Source of the DNA: Clostridiales bacterium
Lineage (GTDB): Bacteria > Bacillota > Clostridia > Lachnospirales > WRAX01
Direction: 5' to 3'
DNA length: 38,836 bases
NCBI GenBank assembly: GCA_031265685.1
Contig: JAISCI010000004.1
Span: 1 to 38,836, forward strand
The notes under the pieces were generated by a model. That model searched no databases. It was not told where the DNA came from and saw only the letters and a program-made list of their open reading frames with translations. Of the stretch, positions 25,755 to 35,200 are shown in pieces (the stretch's first letter is position 1; the number at the start of each line of letters is the position of its first letter). Both the position numbers and the translations under genes were made by a program.

Positions 25755-25995
25755 ATTTGGTGAAGTATAATGGATTAAGGCTCAATTGGGCGCACTTTGC
25801 CCAATTGAGCCTTAACTGCGCTCTTTCGTATTGGAGCTGTTTTTCATAAAAAACACTTGACTTTGCTTAGCTGGTCCGTAATAGCCCAGTCCCTTCAGTC
25901 CCCTGCCCCAGAGTTTGGGTTTTGAGCTTTCAAGCATTTATTTACAGGAAGGGAATACCAACACACCTCGGACACCACGGCTCCTTGCCCCAAAA
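25755..25995. repeat. Noncoding spacer with a perfect 17-bp palindrome
   Basis: This spacer between the IS110 element and the stop of the gene at 25996 holds a perfect 17-bp inverted repeat (25775-25791 with 25799-25815) with a 7-base loop GCACTTT. No T run follows on either strand. The rest (25816-25995) shows no gene with a ribosome site; a TTGACT motif at about 25858 lacks a convincing -10 box. It may be debris left by IS insertion. Confidence 0.55.
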
Positions 25996-27063
25996 CTATT
26001 CCTCCATTTCCCAGTTGTTGTCCTGTTCGGCGGCGCGGGTTTGGGCATACTCTTGCCTCAAAGCGTCAAAGTCGATATTTTCAGAAAACTCCGGCCGCAA
26101 GACCCCGGCGAAGTCCGAACATTTCAGGTCAACAACCATGCCGGTTATGAGGTTTCTGGCGTTGAAGCGATGGTCGGGATCGCCGCCGAGCGTAATTGTC
26201 TGATCGCCGCTCAAATCCTCCGGCATCCAGAGCGAGTTTTCCGGGCTTCTAAAATCCGGTTTTACGGCGTCCATACGCAGGGCAAGTATGTTATAATCCA
26301 CTGGCATCAATTGGCTATTTTTGATTATATCGCGCTCGCCGAATATCGGCAGAGCGCGGAGCGTTTCGATATGCCGCGCGTTGCGCCAGCGCCGCGCAAA
26401 CGTATACTCCGATTCCGACAAATCGGATTTTTCTGGAAAAACGCCGTCTCTGCCGAAATGATCTCGAAAACTGACGCTTTCGCCACGCAAGTGGATGTAC
26501 CCGTCGGAGAAAAGCTCCCGCAACGTATAAATTGCGGTGTTGTCCCATTTTCGCGCCGCCTCCGTACGCTCGGCCAACGCTTGCGCCTGGTCGTGCTGAC
26601 CAGCTTCGCTAAGTTTCCCGACCAACTGCCACGCGTACTCAATTTCCTCGCGGATGGTCGGCGGTTCCATGCCGAACGGCTTGCCGACGTCACGGGCTGT
26701 TATGGAAATAGTATCCAACGAGCCGTACAAATAGGATAGTTCGCTTTTGGCTTCTTGCGTTTTGTCCGCGCTCTGCTCGATCTCAGCGTTTTGCAGCGCG
26801 ACGTTCTTGATGATACGCATTTGGCATTTTATCTCGGACGCCTGCTCGTTGAGATAATCTTCCAAATTAAGCGGCGAAGCGTCCCAAGTGACGCCGCATT
26901 GCCGGGCGCACGACTGGAAACGTGTTTCGTCGTCCGTGTCGCGCATGAGCCACGCCGCGCGACGGGCCTCAAACTGGTTTTCGGCGTCAACGCGATACGC
27001 CGAATCGTCGAAACGCCCGTCGCGCTCATTGTAGAAAGAAAAATGTACACGATATGTTTTCAT
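25996..27063 (-). CDS. Hypothetical protein of the DNA-processing block
   Basis: A 355-residue soluble, acidic protein of unknown function. The N-terminus (MKTYRVHFSFYNERDGRFDDSAYRV, QFEARRAAWLMRD) looks like a small beta-alpha domain. The centre is helical (LNEQASEIKCQMRIIKNVALQNAEIEQ and REEIEYAWQLVGKLSEAGQHDQAQALAERTEAAR). Near the end GMVVDLKCSDFAGVLRPEFSENIDFDALRQEYAQTR follows. No catalytic motif was recognised. The ATG at 27063 has GGGGGAT upstream; the frame opens to 27141 only through the palindromic spacer, so the longer start is rejected. It follows the primase-like gene and may assist it. Confidence 0.65.
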   Translation of the reverse strand: MKTYRVHFSFYNERDGRFDDSAYRVDAENQFEARRAAWLMRDTDDETRFQSCARQCGVTWDASPLNLEDYLNEQASEIKCQMRIIKNVALQNAEIEQSADKTQEAKSELSYLYGSLDTISITARDVGKPFGMEPPTIREEIEYAWQLVGKLSEAGQHDQAQALAERTEAARKWDNTAIYTLRELFSDGYIHLRGESVSFRDHFGRDGVFPEKSDLSESEYTFARRWRNARHIETLRALPIFGERDIIKNSQLMPVDYNILALRMDAVKPDFRSPENSLWMPEDLSGDQTITLGGDPDHRFNARNLITGMVVDLKCSDFAGVLRPEFSENIDFDALRQEYAQTRAAEQDNNWEMEE

Positions 27064-27076
27064 TTTGGAATCCCCC

Positions 27077-27141
27077 AAGGTAATTTTCGCGTGATGGAAT
27101 TTTGCGTGAGTCATGCAAAATTCGTTCATGCGAAAATTCAT
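27077..27141. repeat. Nested palindrome (one copy inserted within another)
   Basis: The outer halves AAGGTAATTTTCGCGTG (27077-27093) and CATGCGAAAATTCAT (27127-27141) are identical to the halves of the palindrome at 17337-17371. There only three bases separate them; here 33 bases do. Those 33 bases (27094-27126) contain a second palindrome of the same family, GAATTTTGC/GCAAAATTC around GTGAGTCAT. This is direct evidence of one palindrome inserting into the centre of another. Confidence 0.75.
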
Positions 27142-27147
27142 TTTGCG

Positions 27148-28122
27148 TTATCGTTCAAAACCTTGCGCGTTAACACGTTCGCGCAAATTCAGCAAATCTT
27201 CGTTGAAATCCTTATGCTCAGGCGATTCGCGCATGACCGAATACCCCCTCGCGGAGTATTCGTCGGCCAGTTTCGCGCTTGCGCGGACGCCCGCCGGATC
27301 GTTGTCCAGACACGCGGCAATCATCGAAATATTCGGATTTTCAGCAAGAAACCTGTCCAGCCCCAGAAAACTCGTGCCGCCCAGCGAAACGCGGTACCCG
27401 TCGCGCCAATCCTCGCCATTTATCTTACAAATTGTGGCGTGACTGATCGCGTCGATGGCGCTCTCGAAGACATATGCTCTGTAAGAATCCGGATGCCCGC
27501 GCAAGCTAAACGAGTAACTCTTGTCCGACCCGTCCAGATCGCGCTTGAACGCCCTGCCGCTTTTTGACAGCGCTCCGCGCAGGAAAGCGTTTCGCGGCCT
27601 ACCGTCTTTGTCAAAAGCGACGAAAACGGCGTTGTGATAGTCGGCTGATTCATAAATCTTTCCGGATTTTACAAGTCCGCGCGCGATTTCGGCGTCAAGC
27701 CCACGAAAATGGCATAAATACGCCATCACGCGATTGTTGTTCCGAAACGGCGCCGGAAGCGTGAGCGATTCGCCCGGCAACCTAGCGGACGGTTCACGCA
27801 GACGCGCGTCGGACACGGCGTATGTCCCGCGCCCCGCCGCAAGCTGTTTAATCGCCGCGATTGCCGCCGCTAATTCGTCTGAATAGCCGAAATCATTCAA
27901 CAATATTTGCTTGTACAGCTCGATTGACGAATTTCCGTGCAGACCGCGCGAGTTCCAATACCAACGCCCGTCGTCGCGGATGATCAGGCTGTCGTGGAGC
28001 TTTCCCTGCCGGCAATGCCCGGCGCGGGTCAGCTCGTATCCTATTGACGTCAAAAACGCCGCGATGTCGGCTTCTTTCGCGGCGGCGTATTCTTCGGGCG
28101 TGTAAAATTCTTTAGCGACCAT
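27148..28122 (-). CDS. DUF3991/TOPRIM primase-like protein
   Basis: A 324-residue protein. The N-terminal region (DIAAFLTSIGYELTRAGHCRQGKLHDSLIIRDDGRWYWNSRG) is the zinc-ribbon-less DUF3991-type start. The TOPRIM fold follows from about 210, with YVFESAIDAISHA (acidic Glu) and AACLDNDPAG (Asp-x-Asp), the residues that bind metal in DnaG-like primases. It may prime synthesis of the complementary strand after transfer or element replication. The ATG at 28122 shares a base with the previous stop (TGATG) and has AAGGGGTGA upstream; a TTG one codon earlier is less likely. Confidence 0.8.
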   Translation of the reverse strand: MVAKEFYTPEEYAAAKEADIAAFLTSIGYELTRAGHCRQGKLHDSLIIRDDGRWYWNSRGLHGNSSIELYKQILLNDFGYSDELAAAIAAIKQLAAGRGTYAVSDARLREPSARLPGESLTLPAPFRNNNRVMAYLCHFRGLDAEIARGLVKSGKIYESADYHNAVFVAFDKDGRPRNAFLRGALSKSGRAFKRDLDGSDKSYSFSLRGHPDSYRAYVFESAIDAISHATICKINGEDWRDGYRVSLGGTSFLGLDRFLAENPNISMIAACLDNDPAGVRASAKLADEYSARGYSVMRESPEHKDFNEDLLNLRERVNAQGFER

Positions 28123-28715
28123 CAATCGTTGTCACCCCTTTCCAAATCGTCGCAATTTTCATCCTCGTCGCTCAAATCAAACAGCGACAACTGCGTATTC
28201 CCGCGCGATTGAAGCTCGCGGATTCTCTCCGCGCAGGACGCGAACGATGACAAATAACCCTCGGCGCGTTCATGACGCCGCATGGTTACAAGATCATCCT
28301 CGCGGATCGCTTTTTCAAGCCCCGCCGCGTACCCGATAACATTCCTGACGAATAGCTTCTTTTCATCTTTTGGATTTAATCCCTCAATTTTCCGGCATAT
28401 AAACCGAAAGTCAGGATCGGCGAGGTATGCCGCTAGCGACGCTTTGGCGTGTTCACGGATTTCGTCTGAGCGAGCCATATAATTGCGGTCAACTTCCGGG
28501 GGCGCGTCCCGGTAATATATCTCGGGGTATTTCGCTTCCGGCATGGTTTCCTCGATCATGCGCTTGTAATACAAAATATGGTTATGAAGCAACTCCAAGT
28601 TGACGCCGTCAGGCCAAATGGGATCAGAGCAGCCTTTTTTATAGATATGTTCCCACCGCTCAAACTCGCTGGCCAACGCCGCCGCGTAATCTTCCGACTG
28701 TTTCCTTTTAGCCAT
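28122..28715 (-). CDS. Conserved hypothetical protein between helicase and primase
   Basis: A 197-residue soluble protein, helical and charged. Features are ALASEFERWEHIYKKGCSDPIWPDGVNLELLHNHILYYKRMI and PPEVDRNYMARSDEIREHAKASLAAYLADPDF, then an acidic tail ending near FDLSDEDENCDDLE. This pattern recurs in clostridial elements directly after the methylase-helicase gene, but has no assigned function. The ATG follows GGGAGGG by five bases and directly follows the helicase stop, indicating coupled translation. Confidence 0.65.
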   Translation of the reverse strand: MAKRKQSEDYAAALASEFERWEHIYKKGCSDPIWPDGVNLELLHNHILYYKRMIEETMPEAKYPEIYYRDAPPEVDRNYMARSDEIREHAKASLAAYLADPDFRFICRKIEGLNPKDEKKLFVRNVIGYAAGLEKAIREDDLVTMRRHERAEGYLSSFASCAERIRELQSRGNTQLSLFDLSDEDENCDDLERGDND

Positions 28716-31700
28716 CTATCCCTCCCAATCCTCCCCATTTTCGTCGTCCAATCCCAAAATGTCCTCTGGTTGGGCGTTTTCGTCAACCACCATCGCCGCG
28801 TCGTCGGACTTGTCCACGTCAAGCTGTGAATTGACGCTCTCAAGTTCCGAAATCGCCAATTGCAGCGCTTCACCTCGCTCAAACGGCCGAGCGAGTTGTT
28901 CTTTCGCGGATTCAATCTGGCGGTGAGTTTCCTCGACAGCCAGCCGTCGCGCCGCGAGCGCGTGTTCCAGATTTTTCAAACTATTCTCAATTCTCATAAT
29001 GCAGCCAAGCTCGTTGTCGGAAAGCTCGACGGTGTGCGACGCCGCTCCTTTCAATGTAATTTTCACGGCGTCCGTCAGCATAGTTCGCTCGTGCGGAATA
29101 ATCTCGAAACCGCGAAAAATGCCGATTGTCCTGTCGGCGTATTGACCCGACGCCAACGCTTTCAGCAGCGTTTCTCCCGCTTCTTTACGTTCGGCAAACT
29201 CGTGTTTGCCAAGCCGCATGTGAAAATCCCCGGCGTCGGCGTCGCGTCGCGCTATATCATCTTCCAAATTTTTGATTTCGCCGTCGAGCCGCGCCAGTCT
29301 TGCCGGAAAACGCGTCAGTACAGAATCTTCCAGGCTATATCGGTCGGCGCGGTACTGTGATTCCAGAATCCGCAGTCGCTGGACTTCCATGTCAAGCTCC
29401 ATTTTACGGCGGATCAGCGGGTTGCCCGTCGCGATGGCCTTGACCTCGGCGTAATTCAGAACAACCTCGTCAATATCTTCCATTTCGCGCGACGGATTCT
29501 TGCCGCTCATGACCTGCCCGATGAACCGCGCTTTGGCCTCGACAATTCCCCAGAGAAAGGCGTCGAAACTGCTTTTGGTGATATATTGGTAAATTCTGAC
29601 TTCTGAATTCTGATTGCCCTGCCGGACAATGCGCCCTTCGCGCTGCTGCAGGTCGGCAGGACGGTATGGGCAATCAAGATGATGAAGCGCGATCAGTTTT
29701 GACTGGCAATTTGTGCCGGCACCCATTTTCATGGTCGAGCCGAGAATGACGCGAATATCCCCGCGCCGGACGGCGGCGAACATTTTTTCCTTCTGCTCGT
29801 CGGTCTTGGCGTCGTGGATAAACGCGACTTCCCCCGGCTTTATGCCAAGATGGATAAGTTTGGCTTTTATGTCGTCGTAGACGGAAAATGACTTTCCATC
29901 TTTTGGCGTGGACAAGTCCGAAAAAATCATTTGCGCCGAACGTTGTGATTCCGTTTCTTGGTAAATATCAAATACATTTCGGACGCAGGCGTTGACCTTG
30001 CTGTCAGGGTAGTCCGTCGCAGTCGGGTCGATACAGCGCATGTCGAGGGCGGCGTTGCGCCCGTCGTTCGTGATACATAACATGTTGTCAACATCCGGCG
30101 TGACTTCGCGGCGGTGGATCCGTTCCGAACGAGCAACCAACTCGTCGGTATATTTGCGCAATTCCGGCGACGGTTCGACGGAAACCGTTATCGGCTTGCC
30201 GCTCAGGACTTTCGGCACGGGAAGATTCAGCATTTCGGCGGTTTGGATGTCAGCTATTTTGTGAAAGAGCGCCATCAGATCGCTAAGATTCACGAACTTA
30301 GCGAATCGTTCCTTAACTCGAAACCCTTGACCGCTGGGCGCGAGTTCCAGCGCGGACACGACCTCGCCGAACGTTGCGCCCCAGTTGTCGAAGTGATTCA
30401 GGCCGAGCCGTTCCAGCTCGTCCCGCTGCAAATAGGATTGCATTACATACAATTCCACCATGCTATTACTCAACGGCGTTCCTGTCGCATAACAGGCCCC
30501 GCGCGAGCCGCCGTTTTGCTCGTTTACATAGCGCGTTTTCATGTCCATGTCGGTGGACTTTTTGGCGCGGGCGCGGGAAATGCCCGCCACCCTATCCATC
30601 TTGGTGAACACGAACCTGTTTTTGTAATAGTGCGCCTCGTCCGTAAAAATGGCGTCAATACCCAACTCCTCGAAGGTCACAAGGTTATCGCGCGGGCCTG
30701 TTCGTAGGCGCAACAACTCGCTCTCGACGCGTTTTCGAGCCATTTGAAGCTCTTTTACCGTGACGCGCGAACTGTCCTCGTCTTTGGCCTCGACAATCGC
30801 TTCTTCAATTTCATCGAGGTCGCTCTCAAGCTGCTTCTCCTGCCGCTCCCGTGACATGGGAATTTTTTCAAAGCTGGAGTGGCCGATAATCACCGCGTCC
30901 CATTCCCCGGTGGCGATCCGGGCGCAGAAGCGCCGACGCCGCTCTTTGGCGAAGTCGCGCTTGGTCGCGGCGAGAATGTTGGCGGTCGGGTATAGCCGCT
31001 GAAATTCGTTCGCCCATTGGCCGACGAGATGGTTCGGCACGACGAAAATCGGCTTCCGCGCCAGACCCAATCTTTTCATCTCCATAGCGGCGGCAGCCAT
31101 CGTGTAGGTCTTGCCCGCTCCGACGACGTGCGCCAGTAGTGTGTTGCCGCCATACAAAATTCTGGCAATTGCGTCAACTTGGTGCTTGCGCAGCGTTATA
31201 TCCGGCGACATCCCCGGAAACGTCAGGTGCGAGCCGTCATACTGCCGCGAACGTTCCGAATTGAACAAATTGTTGTAAATCGCGCACAAATTCGCTCGGC
31301 GGTCAGGGACGTCAAAAATCCAGCGCCGGAATTCCTCTTTCAGCTTCGTCTGCCGCTCGCGGATCGCGACGGTTTCCTTGTGGTTGAGGACTGTGCGCTC
31401 CTTCCCGCTGTCGTCCTCAACCGTGTCGGTAATCCGGGCGTTTTTCTGATTCAGCGTCAACTCGAACAACGTGTAGGCGTCCATGCGCGAGGTGCCGTAG
31501 GTTCGCGTCGCCTCGATGGACGATTGGCGGCTGCGCGGCTTTTCGACCGTCCATTGGCCCGTTCGCTGAGAATAATGCACTTGAACATTACCGGCGTCAT
31601 ACGACGGCGGGCGCAGTTTTTCCAGAATAAACCGACGATAGTAATCCGTGCTTATCCAATGCGCGCCGATTCGAGCGCTGATCTCGTGGGCCTCAAGCGG

Positions 31701-32222
31701 TTTCGGCTGAACCGCGCGGAGGGCTTCGACGTTTATGGCAAAAGCTGGATTATCCCGCGCCGCGCGGAATTTTGCTTGGTTCACGCAAAATTCCTCGGCG
31801 GCGGCGAGCTTATCCTTGACGCGCCCGGAAAGATACTCGTCGGCGGTCTCCCAGCCGACAAATAGGTTATCCTCCCTGTCCGGGTCGTCAAACGCGGGAT
31901 TCTTGAAGACGACGCCACGCAGGCTGTCAATAACTTCCCCCGGCGTTTTGCCGCACAAACCCGCCATAAAGCCGATGTCCACGAAGCCGCGCTCGTTGAG
32001 GCAGACCGGAAGCGCTTCCATCGGCGTGCCGACGTGGGTAATCTTTTTGATCGGCGAAATGGTTCGTTTGCTGAAAATGGCGGCCTTGCGCGGCCTTGCG
32101 CGGTTTTTCGTCGTCGTCGGTTTCCTCGATTGCCGCGAGCAGCGGATAGTCCGCGTCGTCGCCGAAAAGCGACGAATTGTAACGCGAGTTGAGCGCGCCG
32201 AACTTTTTGTAAAATTTGTCAT
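28716..32222 (-). CDS. SNF2-type helicase half of the split methylase-helicase protein
   Basis: This open frame of 1,168 codons carries the C-terminal part of the protein that starts at 36036. Homologous sequence begins at about 32090 (KAAIFSKRTISPIKK, THVGTPMEALPVCLNE); residues before it are an out-of-frame reading. SF2 helicase motifs are HVVGAGKTYTMAAAAMEM (Walker A), IDAIFTDEAHYYKN (DEAH), CYATGTPLSNSMVELYVMQ and, in the second lobe, HHLDCPYRPADLQQREGRIVRQGNQNSEV. The C-terminus is a long coiled region. A palindrome at 31766-31794 encodes an apparent in-frame insertion (EFCVNQAKF). If the frame break is real, expression would need internal initiation or slippage. Confidence 0.8.
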   Translation of the reverse strand: MTNFTKSSARSTRVTIRRFSATTRTIRCSRQSRKPTTTKNRARPRKAAIFSKRTISPIKKITHVGTPMEALPVCLNERGFVDIGFMAGLCGKTPGEVIDSLRGVVFKNPAFDDPDREDNLFVGWETADEYLSGRVKDKLAAAEEFCVNQAKFRAARDNPAFAINVEALRAVQPKPLEAHEISARIGAHWISTDYYRRFILEKLRPPSYDAGNVQVHYSQRTGQWTVEKPRSRQSSIEATRTYGTSRMDAYTLFELTLNQKNARITDTVEDDSGKERTVLNHKETVAIRERQTKLKEEFRRWIFDVPDRRANLCAIYNNLFNSERSRQYDGSHLTFPGMSPDITLRKHQVDAIARILYGGNTLLAHVVGAGKTYTMAAAAMEMKRLGLARKPIFVVPNHLVGQWANEFQRLYPTANILAATKRDFAKERRRRFCARIATGEWDAVIIGHSSFEKIPMSRERQEKQLESDLDEIEEAIVEAKDEDSSRVTVKELQMARKRVESELLRLRTGPRDNLVTFEELGIDAIFTDEAHYYKNRFVFTKMDRVAGISRARAKKSTDMDMKTRYVNEQNGGSRGACYATGTPLSNSMVELYVMQSYLQRDELERLGLNHFDNWGATFGEVVSALELAPSGQGFRVKERFAKFVNLSDLMALFHKIADIQTAEMLNLPVPKVLSGKPITVSVEPSPELRKYTDELVARSERIHRREVTPDVDNMLCITNDGRNAALDMRCIDPTATDYPDSKVNACVRNVFDIYQETESQRSAQMIFSDLSTPKDGKSFSVYDDIKAKLIHLGIKPGEVAFIHDAKTDEQKEKMFAAVRRGDIRVILGSTMKMGAGTNCQSKLIALHHLDCPYRPADLQQREGRIVRQGNQNSEVRIYQYITKSSFDAFLWGIVEAKARFIGQVMSGKNPSREMEDIDEVVLNYAEVKAIATGNPLIRRKMELDMEVQRLRILESQYRADRYSLEDSVLTRFPARLARLDGEIKNLEDDIARRDADAGDFHMRLGKHEFAERKEAGETLLKALASGQYADRTIGIFRGFEIIPHERTMLTDAVKITLKGAASHTVELSDNELGCIMRIENSLKNLEHALAARRLAVEETHRQIESAKEQLARPFERGEALQLAISELESVNSQLDVDKSDDAAMVVDENAQPEDILGLDDENGEDWEG

Positions 32223-35200
32223 ATCCTGCGTTCAGTTCGCGCTGTAGTTTGGCCAAATCCTCGTCGCTGATGCCCTCCAGCTGCGATGTCAGAATATGGC
32301 GCGTCAGCGAGCGCATTTCAATCATTGCGGCGACGCGCTCAGTAGCGGCTTTCGCGAAAGTACACGGCGCCATCGCGGAATCGACGCGCTGGTATATTTT
32401 TCCGTCAATGACCGCGTGGCAGTAATTCTTGACGCTCGGGTCGGCGGGGATGGCCGGCTCGAAATTTTCTTCACCAAAATCAGACAAATCGCCGGATTCT
32501 TCGTATGAGTTTCTGGATAGAAACTCAACGGTCTCGTATAGAGCCGAACGCAAGTCGCGCCCGTCCGGGTTCAGCGTCGTTTCCGTCTCGCCGCCGTACA
32601 TGCTGCTGTCGAACGCCATTGTCCCCAACATCATATGTGGATTCTTGATGTAATACTCATTCATCGGTACGCCGTCGTCGGTTTTGCCGATGTGAATCCA
32701 GCTCGCACCGGCAGAAAGCCGGACGCCCGAAGGGCGGCTTTCGCGAAGCGAAAGTGCTGACCCCTCGTCGGACGCGTCAACCAATCGGTCGCGCTTTTTC
32801 AGGAAAATAATGTCGGTAGTTACCTCGGTTCCGGCGTTCCGTTTGAACGCGGTGTTCGGTAGGCGGATTGCTCCCAGAAACTCGGCGCGTTCGGCCAAAT
32901 AGCGCCGGACGGACGCGTTAGCCTTGTCCATAGTGCCTTTGCTCGTAACGAACGCGATCACGCCGCCCGGCCTGACTTTATCCAGAGCCTTGCCGAAAAA
33001 ATAATCATGTATCAAAAAACCATATTTGTCGAAGCGCGGATCGCTCACTTTGTAAGCGCCGAACGGCACATTGCTGACAGCGCAATCGAAGAAATTGTCT
33101 TGCAATTCGGCGTTTTCAAAACCGCGAACCTGAATGTCGGCATTCGGGTAAAGCTGACGCGCGATCCGACCCGTCACCGAATCCAGCTCAACGCCGTACA
33201 AACGGCTTGCCAACGCCATTTCCTCCGGCATACAACCGTAAAAATTGCCGACGCCCAAGGCCGGCTCGAGTACGTTTCCGCCGCTAAAGCCAAAACGTTC
33301 CAGAGCGGCGTAAATGCCGCCGATTACCTCCGGCGTGGTGTAGTGGGCGTTCAGCGTCGACGCGGCTGCGGCGCGGTATTCTTTTTCCGACAATAATTCT
33401 TTCAGTTCGGAATATTCACGCCGCCAATCGGCGTTTTGCGTGTCGAACGTCTGCGGGATGCCGCCCCATCCGGCGTAAAGCGCGAGAACGCGCTGCTCGT
33501 CGGGAGTGGCGTAACGGCCCTCGGCCTCAATCGTTTTCAACAGGCGGATCGCTTCGATATTGCGTTTGTATTTGGTTTTCGCGCCGCCACCGCCGATGTC
33601 GATGTCGTCGGTTATGCGGAAGTTCGGCGGTTTCGGGGTTGACGGCGGAACGGCTATCGGCGGCGGTTCCGGCGCTTTGTCGGTATCGCCGTCATCGCCG
33701 TTATCGTCACCGAATAAATCCTCGACATCCGATTTATCCTCGGCAAGATATTCGTTTTGGATAAAATCCGCTATTTCCTCGACGGCGCCGATTTTGCCAG
33801 TGCGCTCCTGAAATTCCGTGATGCCTGTGGAAACAAGCTCGTCAGAAACCGTCCAGCCCATCGAGCTGAGATGGCTCGCTATCGGTCCCGTCAGCGGATC
33901 GCCGGGTTCGTCTTCCGGTTGAGGGATATTTACCTTTTTAAGGATAATCTCGCCGGGGAAAAACACGCCGCTGTGACGATCAGAATGGCTCGTTGCAGGC
34001 GTTTGCGACTCTAAATCAAACAGCGACTGCTGTCCGTCGGCGACGCGGCGCGATTTGCGCTTCGGCGTTCGCGGCGGCGGGGTCTGGTTCAGCTCGACAG
34101 GTTTTGCTATTACATATGTTTCGATAATCGGATTGTTCAGACGATCCAGAATAAACTCGATACTCTCTTTGCGGAAAATTGGGAAGCCGGCGCCATTTTG
34201 GAAAGTAACGTCGCGCAGGGAAACGCTGCCAAACTCGGGATTGATGCTGTCAACGGCGAAGCGACGTCCGTCGATGGTCAGTTCCGCGCCGATGTGGAGC
34301 AGCGACGGCTCTTGTTTCACGGTCGCGGTCGGTACAGTTCTTACTTGGTCGTTCGAGCTGTAAAGAACCGCCATTCCGCCATTTTCACCCTCTCGCCGCG
34401 CCTGCGCCGAAAGAGTTTCTTCATTAATATAGGGCGCAGATTCCGCGTCTGGGTCGGCGACTTGTCTGCTGTAAGTGTTTTCAAAAACGTAGTCCTGAAG
34501 CTGTTCCTTAAAACCCGGCTCGTCGGCGTAAGCGCGAAGCAAGTCAATCTCGCCGACGCCGATTCCCGCGACGACGACGCGATTAACAGCGGCATTACAT
34601 TCTGTTCTCGTGTTCTGCTCGTCGCTGTTGGCGCGGGCGTTGCGGTACGCTTCGTCGCGCAAAACTCGGCTGACAACCTGCGGCGCGTACCGGTTGAATA
34701 TATCGTGAGCGGTCTGCGGATTGTTGGCGTTGTACAAAATCTCGGATTCCGCAGCAATTCCGCCATTTTCGGCCTTTCGCCGCGCCTGCGCCGAAAGAGT
34801 TTCTTCATTAATATAGGGCGCAGATTCAGCGTCTGTGTCCGCCAAATGAAAAATCGGAGAGCGTTCGCCCTCCGATTCCGATGCTACCTGCGCCTGTAAA
34901 CTATTTCCTTCAGTACGATCTCCTCCGCTTGGTCGCGGAGCATCGTGTTGTACCGCGCCGACGCCATGAAGTCGCCGGTCGGCCTCGGCGTTTTCGCCCG
35001 AAGCTGCTCTTGCAGCGTCCACATCATTTCCATCGCTTCCCTGTCCACCTCCGCGCACACGTCCCGCAGCGTCGCCGACAGCATCAGGCTGTCGTACCTG
35101 CCGGGGTGGTTTTCCCGCAGGAACTTCCCGAACAGACGGCCGTATTTGCCCATCGGCGGCGGCATCTCCCGATTCGGGTCGTTCTCCATCGCCTCGATTT

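Noticed and set aside
28556-28915. Alternative minus-strand frame across the helicase end (119 codons)
   Set aside because: It overlaps two better-supported genes in another frame and has Trp/Arg-rich shadow composition.
32091-32222. Independent N-terminus of the helicase half starting at 32222
   Set aside because: The codons from 32222 to about 32091 are an out-of-frame reading of sequence that encodes conserved residues (KKFGALNSRYNSSLFG) in the methylase frame.
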